Shown: positions 20,380-33,049 of the stretch, one piece after another
Layout of the letters: every line of letters starts with the position of its first letter
How positions within the stretch are numbered: position 1 is the first letter of the stretch
From: Eurosta solidaginis
Taxonomy: Eukaryota > Arthropoda > Insecta > Diptera > Tephritidae
Direction: 5' to 3'
Length of the DNA stretch: 64,000 bases
Assembly (NCBI RefSeq): GCF_040869045.1
Contig: NC_090319.1
Location: 48,456,779-48,520,778 of the forward strand
Program-made: the position numbers and the translations under genes
The notes under the pieces: generated by a model
The model's input: only the letters and a program-made list of their open reading frames with translations
Told to the model about the DNA's origin: nothing
The model's database searches: none

Positions 20380-22205
20380 TCTTCAACAGTGCAACGAGCT
20401 GAGAATTGGACATATGTGGTCAAATATCCATTTAAAGCCGATATCAAACCGATAGATGACACTTTGCCGCAAGCTATTTCACTCCTTAATAGTATGGATG
20501 CCAAACTGCAAGGTCAACCTGTGCTAAAACAACAATACACAGCATTTTTAAATGAATATCTTGAGTTGGGATACATGGAATTGGTTCCAGAGCAGCAGAT
20601 TAAGGTGAGTACTTCAAAACGTTTTTATTTAGCACTTCATACCGTAATTAAGGCTGACAGTTCAACAAACAAATGCCGGTTAGTTTTTGATGGTTCGCTC
20701 TGGGTGTTCATTGAATGATTGGTTACATATTAGTCCACCGATTCAACGCGATTTGTTTAGTGTTTTTTACGTTTCCGCCAGCATCGGTATGTGTTCGCAA
20801 CCAATATTGATAAAATGTTCCGAGGCATAAGGGTTCATCCAGAGCAAACTGATTATCAACGCATTGTACTGAGGCATGAACAAACAGCTAAACTTCAACA
20901 TTATCGATTGCTAACTGTTACTTATGGGCTTGCGCCGTCTCCTTTTCTGGCTGTGAGAGTTTTAAAACAAATTGCGGAAGACTACAAGGCAGAATATCCC
21001 AATGCTTCACGCTTTCTTTAACACGACGCATATGTAGATGACATACCCACTGTATGCGACACCTTCGAAGATCCGATAGCTCTGAAGAACGAACTTATAG
21101 ACCTCTTATCAAAAGCTAATTTCAACTTGAGAAAGTGGAGCTCAAATTGTTGACCTCTGCTTGAAACTTTACCAAAAGCAATCTGAAAATTTAAACCAAT
21201 TGCCATAAACTCTCAAACATCTGAAACATCTGTCAAAATTCTGGGGCTTCATTGGAATCCGTCTAGCGGTCAGCTACTTTTAAATATTGGTGATCCTGTA
21301 ATTGAACCGAAACCTAGGAGCGAATGGTGTTGTCAGAAACTTCGAAGATTTACGATCCATTAGGTATGGTTGCACCTATTGCATTTCTTTTTAAAGTTTT
21401 ATTCCATGAGTCCTGGTGTTACGGCCTTGGTTGGGATGGCCTTATGCAAACGATGGTGCAACTATATGGGGGAGCTACATCATTTAAAACAATTAAATAT
21501 CCCACGATACATTTCATATCCTTCAAAGCCTGTGGAACTTCTTGGATTTTCGGATGCGTCAACCGTGGCTTGCGCGGCTGTTGTATACTGTCGCGTGCAC
21601 ATTGAAGGCTCCTACGCCATAAAATTGATAGCAGCTAAAACGCGCGTGGAGCCGCTGAAACCAATATCAGTTCCAAGGCATGAATTGAATGCCGCCTTTT
21701 TGCTAACGAAGCTGATCACTCTCGCCAAGGAGTCACTAACTTTGACAATTTCAAATATTGTTTGTTGGACGTATTCGGAGATAGTTCTTTGTTGGCTTTC
21801 CGCTCCACCGAGGAAATGGGCTACGTTTGTTAGCAACAGAACCGCAGACATTTTAGACGTATTTCCTCGAAGTCAATGGAGACATGTTCGATCCGAAGAC
21901 AACCAGCTGAATGTGCCTCCAGTGGTATTCTACCTACAGAGCTAATTGAGCATACGCTTTGGTTGTCAGGGGCCAGCTGGTTAGCATTCCCTGAACCATC
22001 GTGGCCTTCTAATAATAAATTCAATATATCTTCATCGAACCCATTCCTACTCGTAGAGGGAAATCGTAAGGCGGCGATAGTATTATGTGCCAACGAAATT
22101 GATAATCCGCTGTTGTTTCTAAGCTCAAAAATATCTTCTTGGTGGCGATTGATACGTATAGTCGCATATTGCATAAGATTTATCAACAAAGCACGACGTC
22201 GTTGA
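20380..22205 (+). pseudogene. Reverse transcriptase and RNase H of BEL-1
   Basis: RT starts near 'YVVKYPFKADI' (20413) with 'RFYLALHTVIKADSSTNKCR' then a frameshift at about 20690-20715. 'FATNIDKMFRGIRVHPEQ' and 'LLTVTYGLAPSPFLAVR' follow (20791-21020), then a stop just before 'AYVDDIP' (catalytic YVDD at about 21027). 21324-21945 carries the connection and RNase H ('KIYDPLGMVAPIAF', 'FSDASTVACAAVVY', 'VPRHELNAAFLL'). Multiple stops and frame changes show that it is dead. Confidence 0.8.
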
Positions 22206-22430
22206 GAGGGCTGCGGTGACTCGTTTTTATCTACAGACGAGCTCCAACAAGCTAGACTCCAATTATTAAAAAGCGCGCAGGCTCATGCGTTTTTTAAAGA
22301 CATTGATCAATTACAAAATTTACAAGAACTACATTGCAAATTTACGCTTATCCGCTATTCGCCATTCATAGACGAATCAGGTGTACTTCGGGTTGGTGGT
22401 CGCATAAAACATGCTGATATAAATTATAAG
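22206..22430 (+). pseudogene. Start of BEL-1 integrase, left of a nested insertion
   Basis: Codons for 'SPFIDESGVLRVGGRIKHA' at about 22350-22412 are the conserved N-terminal lead-in of BEL integrase. The frame is cut at TTATAAG (22424-22430); the rest resumes at 34150. Confidence 0.8.
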
Positions 22431-22525
22431 TACATGGGCGGCCGAGCTTTGCTCGGCACTCTTCGCGTTTGACGCGTAACATACTTTGTTCTGAATGTCA
22501 TCATTAATCAAACTCTACTTTTTTT

Positions 22526-25500
22526 TATACTCAGTTGAGCAGAGCTCACAGAGTATATTAAGTTTGATTGGATAACGGTTGGTTGTAAATATATAAAGGA
22601 ATCGAGATAGATATAGACTTCCATATATCAAAATAATCAGGATCGAAAAAAAAATTTGATTGAGCCATGTCCGTCCGTCCGTCCGTCCGTCCGTTAACAC
22701 GATAACTTGAGTAAATTTTGAGGTAACTTGATGAAATTTGGCACGTAGGTTCCTGAGCACTCATCTCAGATCGCTATTTAAAATGAACGACATCGGACTG
22801 TAACCACGCCCACTTTTTCGATATCGAAAATTTCGTAAAACCGAAAAAGTGCGATAATTCATTACCAAAGACAGATAAAGCGACGAAACTTGGTAAATGA
22901 GTTGAATTTATGACGCAGAATAGAAAATTAGTAAAATTTTGGACAATGGGCGTGGCACCGCCCACTTTTAAAAGAAGGTAATTTATAATTTTTGAAAGCT
23001 GTAATTTGTCAGTCGTTGAAGATATCATGATGAAATTTGGCAGGGATGTTACTCCTATTACTATATGTACGCCTAATAAAAATTAGCAAAATCGGAGAAG
23101 GACCACGCCCACTTTAAAAAAAAATTTTTTTTTAAAGTAAAATTTTAACAAAAAATTTAATATCTTTACATTATATAAGTAAATTATGTCAACATTCAAC
23201 TCCAGTAATGATATGGTGCAACAAAATACAAAAATAAAAGAAAATTTCAAAATGGGCGTGGCTCCGCCCTTTTTCATTTAATTTGTCTAGGATACTTTTA
23301 ACGCCATAAGTCGAACAAAAATTAACCAATCCTTTTGAAATTTGGTAGGGGCATAGATTTTATGATGTTAACTGTTTTCTGTGCAAACGGGCGAAATCGG
23401 TTGATGCCACGCCCAGTTTTTATACACAGTCGTCCGTCTGTCCTTCCGCATGGCCGTTAACACGATAACTTGAGTAAATTTTGAGGTAACTTGATGAAAT
23501 TTGGTATGTAGGTTCCTGAGCACTCATCTCAGATTACTATTTAAAATGAACAATATCGGACTATAACCACGCCCACTTTTTCGATATCGAAAATTTCGTA
23601 AAACCGAAAAAGTGCGATAATTCATTACCAAAGACAGATAAAGCGACGAAACTTGGTAGATGAGTTGAATTTATGACGCAGAATAGAAAATTTGTAAAAT
23701 TTTGGACAATGGGCGTGGCACCGCCCACTTTTAAAAGAAGATAATTTAAAAAAAAAATAAAAATTGGATTGGATTATTGACACGAAATATAACTTTAGAA
23801 AAAACTTTATAAAATGGTTGTGACACCTACCATATTAAGTAGAAGAAAATGAAAAAGTTCCGCAGGGCGAAATAAAAAACCCTTAAAATCTTGGCAGGTA
23901 TTACATATATAAATAAATTAGCGGTATCCAACAGATGATGTTCTGTATCACCCTGGTCCACATCTTGGTCGCGATCTGGAAAACGCCTTCACATATACAA
24001 CTACCACCACTCCCTTTTAAAACTCTCATTAATACCTTTAATTTGATACCCATATCGTACAAACGCATTCTAGAGTCACCCTGGTCCACCTTTATGGCGA
24101 TATTTCGAAACGGCGTCCACCTATAGAACTAAGGCCCTCTCCCTTTTAAAATACTCATTAACACCTTTCTTTTGATACCCATATTGTACAAACAAATTCT
24201 AGGGCACCCCTGGTCCACCTTTATGGCGATATCTCGAAACGGCGTCCACCTATGGAACTAAGGATTACTCCCCTTTAAAATACTCATTAACACCTTTCTT
24301 TTGATACCCATATTGTACAAACAAATTCTAGGGTCACCCCTGGTCCACCTTTATGGCGGTATCTCGAAACGGCGTCCACCTATGGAACTAAGGATTACTC
24401 CCTTTTAAAATATCCATTAATACCTTTCATTTGATACCCATATCGAACAAACGCATTCTAGAGTCTACCCTGATCCACCTTTATGGCTATATCCCTAAAT
24501 GGCGTCCACCTATAGAACTATGGTCCACTCCCTCATAAAATACTCTTTAACACCTTTCATTTGATACCCATATCGTGCAAACGCATTCAAGAGTCACCCT
24601 GGTCCACCTTTATGGCGATATCTCGAAAAGGCGACCACCTATACAACAACCACCACTCCCTTTTAAAACCCTCATTAATACCTTTAATTTGATACCCATA
24701 TCATACAAACACATTCTAGAGTCACCCATGGTCCACCTTTATGGCGATATTTCGAAACGGCGTCCACCTATAGAACTAAGGCCCACTCCCTTTTAAAATA
24801 CTCATTAACACCATTCGTTTGATGCCCATATTGTACAAACAAATTCTAGGGTCACCCCTGGTCCACCTTTGTGGCGATATCTCGAAACGGCGTCCACCTA
24901 TGGAACTAAGGATTACTCCCTTTTAAAATACTCATTAACACCTTTCTTTTGATACCCATATTGTACAAACAAATTCTAGGGTCACCCCTGGTCCACCTTT
25001 ATGGCGATATCTCGAAACTGCGTCCACCTATGGAAATAAGGATAACTCCCTTTTAAAATACTCATTAACACCTTTCATTTGATACCCATATCGTACAAAC
25101 GCATTCTAGAGTCACCCCTGCTCCACCTTTATGGCGATATCTCGAAAAGGCGACCACCTATACAATTACCAACTCTCCCTTTTAAAACCCTCATTAATAC
25201 CTTTAATTTGATACCCATATCGTACAAACAAATTCTAGGGTCACACCTTGTCCACCTTTATGGCGATATCTCGAAACGGTGTCCACCTCTGGAACTAAGC
25301 ATCACTCCCTTTTCAAATACTCATTAACACCTTTCTTTTGATACCCATATTGTACAAACAAATTCTAGGGTCACCCCTGGTCCACCTTTATGGCGATATC
25401 TCGAAACGGCGTCCACCTATGGAACTAAGGATTACTCCCTTTTAAAATACTCATTAACATCTTTCGTTTGATACCCATATTTTACAAACGCATTCTAGGG

Positions 25501-26811
25501 TCACACCTGGTCCACCTTTATGGCGATATCTCGAAACGGCGTCCACCTGTGGAACTAAGGATTACTCCCTTTTAAAATACTCGTTAACACCTTTCTTTTG
25601 ATACCCATATTGTACAAACAAATTCTAGGGTCAACCCTGGTCCACCTTTATGGCGGTATCTCGAAACGGCGTCCACCTATGGAACTAAGGATTACTCCCT
25701 TTAAAAATACACATTAACACCTTTCTTTTGACACCAATATTGTACAAACAAATTCTAGGGTCACACCTGGTCCACCTTTGTGGCGATATCTCGAAACGGC
25801 GTCCACCTGTGGAACTAAGCATCACTCCCTTTTAAAACACTCATTAACACCTTTCTTTTGATACCTATATTGTACAAACGCATTCTAGAGTCACCCCTGG
25901 TCCACCTTTATGGCGATATTTCGAAAAGGCGACCACCTATACAACTACCACCACTCCCTTTTAAAACCCTCCTTAATACCTTTAATTTGATACCCATATC
26001 GTACAAACAAATTCTAGGGTCACCACTGGTCCACCTTTATGGCGATATCTCGAAACGGCGTCCACCTATGGAACTAAGGATTACTCCCTTTTAAAATACT
26101 CGTTAACACCTTTCTTTTGATACCCATATTGTACAAACAAATTCTAGGGTCAACCCTGGTCCACCTTTATGGCGGTATCTCGAAACGGCGTCCACCTATG
26201 GAACTAAGGATTACTCCCTTTTAAAATACTCATTAACACCTTTCATTTGATACCCATATCGTACAAACGCATTCTAGAGTCAACCTGATCCACCTTTATG
26301 GCTATATCTCAAAAAGGCGACCACTTATACAACTACCACCACTCTCTTTTAAAACCCTCATTAATACCTTTAATTTCATACCCATATCGTACAAACAAAT
26401 TCTAGGGTCACACCTGGTCCACCTTTATGGCGATATCTCGAAACGGCGTCCACCTGTGGAACTAAGCATCACTCCCTTTTAAAACACTCATTAACACCTT
26501 TCTTTTGATACCTATATTGTACAAACAAATTCTAGGGTCACCCCTGGTCAACCTTTATGGCGGTATCTCGAAACGGCGTCCACCTATGGAACTTAGGATT
26601 ACTCCCTTTTAAAATACTCATTAACACCTTTCATTTGATACCCATATCGTACAAACGCATTCTAGAGTCAACCTGATCCACCTTTATGGCTATATCCCTA
26701 AATGGCGTCCACCTATAGAACTATGGCCCACTCCCTCATAAAATACTCTTTAATGCCTTTCATTTGATACACATGTCATACAAACACATTCCAGGGTTTC
26801 CCTTACTTGCT
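22526..26811 (-). mobile_element. Interspersed repeat family A with massive internal expansion
   Basis: Ends match family A ('TATACTCAGTTGAGCAGAGC' left, 'CCCTTACTTGCTA' right). The core at 22780-23280 is partly repeated at 23430-23750 ('CACGCCCACTTTTTCGATATC' blocks), an internal duplication of about 760 bp. The right two thirds is the 129-bp array described separately. Total length 4.3 kb against 1.76 kb for the copy at 11455. Confidence 0.75.
23938..26790 (-). repeat. Tandem array, ~129-bp unit, about 22 copies
   Basis: 'GGTCCACCTTTATGGCG' recurs at 24083, 24212, 24342 and so on at 129-130 base steps up to about 26680. Each unit has 'TTGATACCCATATxGTACAA', 'AACTCCCTTTTAAAA'-type sequence and 'CTCGAAAxGGCGTCCACCTA'. 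Units fall into at least two subtypes (ACGCATTCTAGAGTC and ACAAATTCTAGGGTC) that alternate, which suggests growth by multi-unit duplication. Open frames here ('PISYKxILxSPxVHLYGDI') are by-products of the period being a multiple of three in many units. Confidence 0.9.
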
Positions 26812-26950
26812 ATGTATATATTTTATAAATTTTTACTTACCAATATTTGATTTCCTTAAAAATAGATTACAAAAACATATCAAACACTAACCGCAAAATG
26901 AAGTGGAATGAAAAATTTGAAATGGGCAATTCCAGCCTATAGTATAAGGG
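26812..26950. other. Short spacer
   Basis: Non-repeat AT-rich sequence between family A and the LINE tail. No gene seen. Confidence 0.4.
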
Positions 26951-27199
26951 ATTGTATTGTATTGTATTGTATTTTATTGCATTTATTTCAATATATGTCA
27001 GTACAATAAGATTCCTAAATCTTTTATAGCACTACAGCATTCATAAAAAAATGCACATTAAAATATAGCTTGCGATTTATAAAAATTAAAAAGTAAGAGT
27101 TTGAGTTAAAATAATGAATAGTAATAAAATAAAATTTTAAACTACAAGTGACGGTTCCAACAAAAAGAGATAGCTGGCCATTCTTCTATATTCCTGGAG

Positions 27200-27345
27200 T
27201 AAGGCTACTGAAATATGAATAAAGCGTTTGTTTAAAGTTGCTTTTGTTTAACTTATTCCTTATACTTTACGGAATGGAGTTCCAAAGACGAATAGTGTTG
27301 ACGAAAAAAAGTCTTCTGATGTTACCTAGTTAAATTGTGGTACAA
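27200..27345 (-). pseudogene. C-terminal end of LINE ORF2
   Basis: Minus-strand codons read 'RRLFFVNTIRLWNSIP', a stop, then 'NKSNFKQTLYSYFSSL', the well-known C-terminal signature of CR1/Jockey-type ORF2 ('VRLWNSLP...F...L'). The stop (TAA) inside the motif is a point loss. Confidence 0.65.
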
Positions 27346-27557
27346 TTAAGTCACTTATACTAGGTTCAAACACACACCAAATTGGCAATTTATACTATTT
27401 GTGCAATTTATTACGCAATTTGTCATATAATAAATTGTAATAATAAATTGCCAATTTAAAAAAAATTTCGTAATAAATTGTTTCAAACTGCAAATGCAAC
27501 ATTGTAAAGTGTGTTTATTGAGTATATTAAAAGTCAGTTACGCATGGCTGAACTATA

Positions 27558-27766
27558 TGGTTGGCTCATCTCATCAGCTGATTTTATGTCTTTCATTTCA
27601 CTGGAGTAGGGATTGTCAAAAGAAGATAGCAAAATCAAAATGAAACCAAAACACACAAAAATTTCAAAGTTTTATGTTTTCATTTCATTCCATGCACCTA
27701 ATACCAAAACGCACATTTTGACAGTCTCAACAAAGATATGTTCTTACTGTAGAGATGAGCCAACCA
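27558..27766. mobile_element. MITE with 15-bp terminal inverted repeats
   Basis: TGGTTGGCTCATCTC at the left end is answered by GAGATGAGCCAACCA at the right end, 209 bp in all. A possible CTAT duplication flanks it if the ends are moved by two bases. No coding capacity. Confidence 0.65.
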
Positions 27767-28114
27767 GCTATCAAGTTACTATTGTGTAAGCTAAATTGAG
27801 TTGTATGACCACCACTCAAGTTAAATCGAAATAGCCTCAATTTATTTTTCTGTTTGAACATATTATTAGACGAGCTGACCTAGTGAAAAACTAATTTTGT
27901 ATGCAAATAGTTCGGCGTGGCCGACATCATGAGTTTAAAGAAAAATATGCAATTCCTTGCCTTCAAATAATTTAAGATGCCTCAACCAAGGAGACGGTGT
28001 CTCCAGGGGGAAATATGATCGAACCTGGGCACACCATATACAGAACGCGTGATGTTATTAAACAGGACTTCAACCTTGTGCGCGGAGTCAGAATCCAGCT
28101 TAATATATATCAGC

Positions 28115-29632
28115 TCAGAAGACGTTATTAGTTATTATAAGCAAAAGGAGTTGCAAAGCAAGTTGACGCCTTGTGCTAGTAGGGGTATATAGACTAGACT
28201 GCCGCAGATTGCGGAGGGTTAGATACAGCTTGCTGACAACCGAATTTATATGGTCTTTGCACGAATGCTTAAAATTTATTATAAATCCTAGGTTCTTGAT
28301 TTTATCAACAACTTGGAGATTCACATTATTTATATGTACTCGTATTTCAAGTGGCCCAATATTTTTGCTGATAGGTAGCACAAAGGACTTATCACAATTT
28401 AGTAACAAACCATTTTCAGTCGCCCATTTGTATATCTTTGACAAGTCATCATTGATGTGACAGCAAAGACGGTCAACTTGCTTGAACGAGTCAGATAAAT
28501 AGAGCTGGATATCATCCGCATACGCATGAAGTCTCACATATTGACACACTCCAAAAATATCATTTAGAAAGAGGCTGAAAATCAGAGGGCCAAGAATGGA
28601 TCCCTGGGGTACTCCCATAGTCAGCTCTTTAAGTTGTGACATCTCAGAACCAATTCGAACACGCTGGTATCTGAATGTTAAGTAGCTATTCATTAAGCTC
28701 AGATCATGATTACTAAACCCAAAGTAAAATTTCAGCTTGCTGGATAAGAGCGTATGATTGACCGAATCAAATGCCTTGGAGAAATCAAGCAGACATAACA
28801 ACGTTAAATGATTATCGTCAAAAGGAATTCACAGATCATTCAAGATCTTAAGCATTGCAGTTGCACAGCTAAAATTTTTTCTAAAGCATGACTGGAAGGG
28901 GGAAAGTAGATTATGCTCATTAATATGCCTAGAAATCTGATCATGCATTATTGTTTCAAAAACCTTCGAAAGGGCTGGCAGGATACTAATCGGACGAAAA
29001 TCAGACGGAGAGCTGGCACAACTTTTTTTTTAGCTATAGGTAAAACAGTTGCCACTTTCCACAGACTAGGAAAGCAAGAGGTGGTAATGGCATGATTTAT
29101 GATGTGGGTAAGGGTTCCGACAATATATAGTAAAAGCAGTTTAATGAACCTGATCGGCAGCCCATCCTCGCCTACGGCATTGGAGTATATTTTGAATACA
29201 CACCCTCCCACATCATGTCCAGAGACTGTGGAAAATGCAAGCTGCGGTCCTCGGAAACAACTAGCTTCACTAGGAACAAGAGGAGGAATTGCAATACAAG
29301 ACGTGCTACTTGAAAACAACGTATTGTTTACCACATCAGGGGAGAAAGCACACTCCACCTTTTTCTTGCTATAAACTTGTAACTTTTTAATATTGCGCCA
29401 CAGGACGCTAGTTGGGAGTGCTGTATTCAGCTTGGAACCATAATACTTGCGTTTCTCTAGCCTTGTTATATATGTAGCCCTATTTCTAGAAAATTTGAAG
29501 GCTTGCCAGTGTTCCTGCGTACGTCTTCTTCTCCATGTAGAATGCAACCTATTGCTCGCTTTGATAGCAATTTGAACATTCTTCGTAAACCAGGGGCAAG
29601 ACGAGCACTTAACAGAGACTTCACGTACAGGC
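28115..29632 (-). pseudogene. LINE ORF2: linker and reverse transcriptase
   Basis: 28115-28801 is a long open RT segment with 'LLDFSKAFDSVNHTLLSSKL' (first catalytic Asp), 'MGVPQGSILGPLIFSLFLND', the catalytic 'AYADDIQLY' and the thumb 'KNLGFIIN'. 28948-29547 in another frame gives the fingers and the endonuclease-RT linker ('WRRRRTQEHWQAFKFSRN', 'LPTSVLWRNIKKL', 'LPIRFIKLLLLYIVGTLTHI'). A frameshift near 28800-28960 separates them. RT would copy the LINE RNA at a nicked chromosomal site. The linker continues across the LTR element into the endonuclease at 31616. Confidence 0.8.
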
Positions 29633-29816
29633 TGTAGGGTTATCTACTTTGTAAAATATACTTTAATTTTGTAAATTATTTTTTATGTTATAATACTTTT
29701 AATTTTATTTCAAAATGAAAATGTTCTAGTTAGATATTTTTAAAATTTGTAAAAAGTGAAAATAATAAATAATACATAGAATAAATTTATTTAAATATAT
29801 AGTTTAACACTATATA
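29633..29816 (+). repeat. 5' LTR of the Sec23-carrying element
   Basis: 184 bp, starts TGTAGGGTTATC, ends AACACTATATA. Identical by eye to 31432-31615. Confidence 0.85.
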
Positions 29817-29820
29817 TTTA

Positions 29821-29833
29821 TGGCGATCCTTCC
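29821..29833 (+). other. Primer-binding site candidate (tRNA-Arg-like)
   Basis: TGGCGATCCTTCC starts with TGG at the expected place. The first ten bases fit the complement of a tRNA ending ...AGGATCGCCA, as I recall for tRNA-Arg(UCU). The match after that is weak. Confidence 0.5.
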
Positions 29834-29909
29834 ATCGAACCAAAGGAATTTTATTAAAGCTATTTTTCGTGTTATTTATTAACAAATTTTCCTAAAAACC
29901 CATCCATCC

Positions 29910-30056
<147 letters not shown>

Positions 30057-30064
30057 ACACATAT

Positions 30065-30433
30065 ATGTATATGACTCGCTTGCGTTCAAATCAATTAATC
30101 AACTTTTTTGGAATACTTATTTGTTTCGCGTGTGCTTATTGTGCTTTATTGCTCACAACTACTGAAATCGCTAAAGAAAACCTTATCCTTTACTTTGTAT
30201 TAATTATATTAGCTGTTACAATTTTATCTCCAAATGTATGGACAACGATATTATCACGTTATATTTGGATTTTACATTCAATCTCAATATCAATTTATGA
30301 TTTTAACTCCAACATCTACCTGCCCTCAACATTTGGTGAGCTATTTTGTTCAAAATATTCTTTTTTAATAAATTTCGTTGTTAAATCTTTCGTTGAACCA
30401 ATTTATAAACAAAATATTCAATATATATTTTAA
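30065..30433 (+). CDS. Hypothetical 122-residue membrane protein ORF in the LTR element
   Basis: An open frame of 122 codons in very AT-rich DNA directly behind the Sec23 fragment. It has two or three hydrophobic stretches ('INFFGILICFACAYCALLL', 'LILYFVLIILAVTIL') that could span membranes and a charged C-terminus. I recognise no family; it has no Gag, Pol or zinc motif. Its position inside a young element could mean a second captured sequence or a chance frame. An ORF this long is not impossible by chance in biased DNA. Confidence 0.3.
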   Translation: MYMTRLRSNQLINFFGILICFACAYCALLLTTTEIAKENLILYFVLIILAVTILSPNVWTTILSRYIWILHSISISIYDFNSNIYLPSTFGELFCSKYSFLINFVVKSFVEPIYKQNIQYIF

Positions 30434-31417
30434 TACAAATTATTGATAAAATTGTTAAATATATACAAAAATGTAATTAATTTTTCTAAATTATAGTTTC
30501 GTTAAGTACATTTTAATTATGTACACTCCTTCTCCAGTTTATTTTCAAAAATATTTATATACAATCATTATCATTTTACAACAACGACATACAAACTCCA
30601 CAATACAAATAGATTCATATCTAAATAATAACCTCATTTTCAATCGAAAATTACACAAAACACTACAAAACAAAGCAATAACTTTGATTTTTAAAATAAA
30701 ATAAAAAAAAAATTTTACAATTTTAAAAAATCTCTAAAGATTTCTTAAAATAATTTTATCGACATATTTTGTATATATCAATTATTTCATATTGAAATTA
30801 AAATCATATAAAAACTCAATATTAAACTCATTAACATGACACGAATCATGGACAATTTCATATCACCCTCAAACGAATTAAGGAATCAACTTTTCATTCC
30901 TTATCAACAACTTGGACATACATTATGCAGAGTACAATTATATATTGAACATATATTCTGCATAATACAAGTTTTTAATTTTTGAGTAATTGTGCACAAA
31001 GAGTTGCCATCTACTATCATTCAACCTCATTCTAGGTTCTTCAAACATATTATAATTCACAATATTTAACAAACAGCTTTTAAATTATTTTTAACCTCAA
31101 CAACATAGCAATAATACACCCAAACATTAATATACATAAAATATTAATACAATAAGTAAACAATAACAACAACTAAAAATAAACTATCAAGTACATCGAA
31201 TCATCAACAGATTGAGTACTTATATCAATACCAACATAAACTTATAACACAATTAACACAAAAATACATTTCTCAAATTTCTGACAATTTAAAACAAAAA
31301 AATACCATATATCTACAACACAAAATTCAAACATTTTTCAAACTACAACACAAAACTCTTACAATAATCAATATAAACTGTAAATTAACATTAAAAAAAT
31401 AAATATTTCGTTTCACT
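30434..31417. other. Non-coding internal region of the LTR element
   Basis: AT-rich, A-biased on the plus strand, without domains. It ends in the polypurine tract at 31418-31427. Confidence 0.5.
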
Positions 31418-31427
31418 GGAGGGGGAG
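31418..31427 (+). other. Polypurine tract of the LTR element
   Basis: GGAGGGGGAG just before the right LTR, the expected plus-strand primer position. Confidence 0.7.
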
Positions 31428-31431
31428 TATA

Positions 31432-31615
31432 TGTAGGGTTATCTACTTTGTAAAATATACTTTAATTTTGTAAATTATTTTTTATGTTATAATACTTTTA
31501 ATTTTATTTCAAAATGAAAATGTTCTAGTTAGATATTTTTAAAATTTGTAAAAAGTGAAAATAATAAATAATACATAGAATAAATTTATTTAAATATATA
31601 GTTTAACACTATATA
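31432..31615 (+). repeat. 3' LTR of the Sec23-carrying element
   Basis: 184 bp, no difference from 29633-29816 that I can see. Confidence 0.85.
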
Positions 31616-32290
31616 CAGGCACATATTTGTCAAAAACAGATTTAAGAGCACTTACAATAAAATCAAGTTTTTCGTCAATAGTTTCAAGAATCCAGCATAA
31701 GCTCCAGTCAATAATACTAAGATCAGAAAAAAGGGCAGTTTCGTTTACGTTGCGGAAGTCACGATAGGTAAAGGACCGGCTTAGATGACTACGATCTCTG
31801 TTTATATCTAAGCAGCAAAAAATTAGATCATGGTCAGTTATAAAGGATATTTGATCAAACTTGACAACACTGGACAAATCACAAACAATATAATAGTCGA
31901 GAAGACTAGGAGAGCAGTTCATAGCGTATCTTGTTGGCACAGTCGTGTTGACAAGGGACAGTCCCATGCTGGCAATGGCATCAAGAAAATTAATACCAAA
32001 GCTGTCACGTACAAGAATATTCACATTAAAATCTCCACATATAATAATATTGCTATATTCACCTAGGAACGGGGACACAACATCAAAAAACTGGTTCAAG
32101 TGAATGTATTTATGGGGGTTATATACACAAGACACAAGGGTTTTAAAGTTATCTCCTGATATTTCAGCAAAAAGAAACTGCCGCTTCGAGTGGACTTGTG
32201 CAGCCGTTTCAATAGCAAATCACATCTGCAATTTATTGCAACCCCTCCACCTCTTCTTTCAAACCGATCATTGTTATGACAATTAGTGAA
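31616..32290 (-). pseudogene. LINE APE-type endonuclease
   Basis: Minus-strand frame with endonuclease landmarks: 'RRGGGVAINCRC' at about 32225-32260 (then a frameshift), 'VSCVYNPHKYIHLNQF', the catalytic 'IIICGDFNVNI' and 'ITDHDLIFCCL' (the S/T-D-H motif). This enzyme would nick target DNA to prime reverse transcription. The frame flows into the linker at 29632 once the LTR element is taken out, which confirms the insertion point. Confidence 0.75.
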
Positions 32291-32300
32291 ATCGAGAACT

Positions 32301-32927
32301 AAGTTATTTTTTTATTTATACACTATGAAAGTCTCACAATTTTATTACACTCCAAAAACTTGTAAATTTCACGAATGAAAACTTTCAGTTAGTTTAATTA
32401 AAGGCCAACTTACTTCCCTAAGCGCCATCTGTTGGTAAGTAGTTAAGTGGTTAGATGTATTTTTCAAATTGAGCATATGCCTCTAGTGCTCAACGGTAGC
32501 AAATTACCATGGTGAGATATCTTTTTGCTATGGTGAGATATCTTTTTGCTATGGTGAGAAATCTTTCTAATAGTAATCTGTGAGAAATTGTAATTATTCA
32601 CTTCATATTTGCCAAAAATATGCAATTATATATACTTTGCTAGAATTTGCCACTGTGCCTTGATATTGCATTTCAATTTTATTAGTGTGTGTGAAATAAA
32701 GAAAATTAAGTCGAATCATGTGTAATATATTTTTACAAAGATTTTTAACTTTAATGTTCTCCTTTAAAGCTTTAATATATGATATATATAATATGAGTAA
32801 GTAGAGTACTATTTCGTCTAACTCCCCAACCCTAAATGGCAACCCTACTTAAAAATGTCCGTATTGTAATGCGGAGTGAAATACCTTTCGTTTGATACCC
32901 ATATCGGCATATCACATGCATTTTTTT
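32301..32927. other. AT-rich region with a small tandem repeat; no gene
   Basis: A 21-bp unit ('GGTGAGATATCTTTTTGCTAT') stands in about three copies at 32510-32566. The stretch at 32823-32900 ('GGCAACCCTACTTAAAAATG') is repeated at 33906-33960, on the other side of the piggyBac derivative, as a local duplication. Confidence 0.55.
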
Positions 32928-33049
32928 TTAACCCTAGAAAGGTAACACAGTTTTAACATACGTTGTTGGTAATATACGTAAATTTTACGTACTACACCTT
33001 TTCCGTATGTTATTTTAAATAAATGTATAATAAAAACTTACTTGTCTTC

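Noticed and set aside
24575..26094. Several 70-80-codon frames with PISYKHILESP and VHLYGDISKRR repeats
   Set aside because: They arise from the 129-bp tandem unit, whose length is a multiple of three; frames change between units and have no start or domain logic.
23938..26790. CRISPR-like regular array
   Set aside because: The whole 129-bp unit is repeated without unique spacers, and the genome is eukaryotic. It is a minisatellite.
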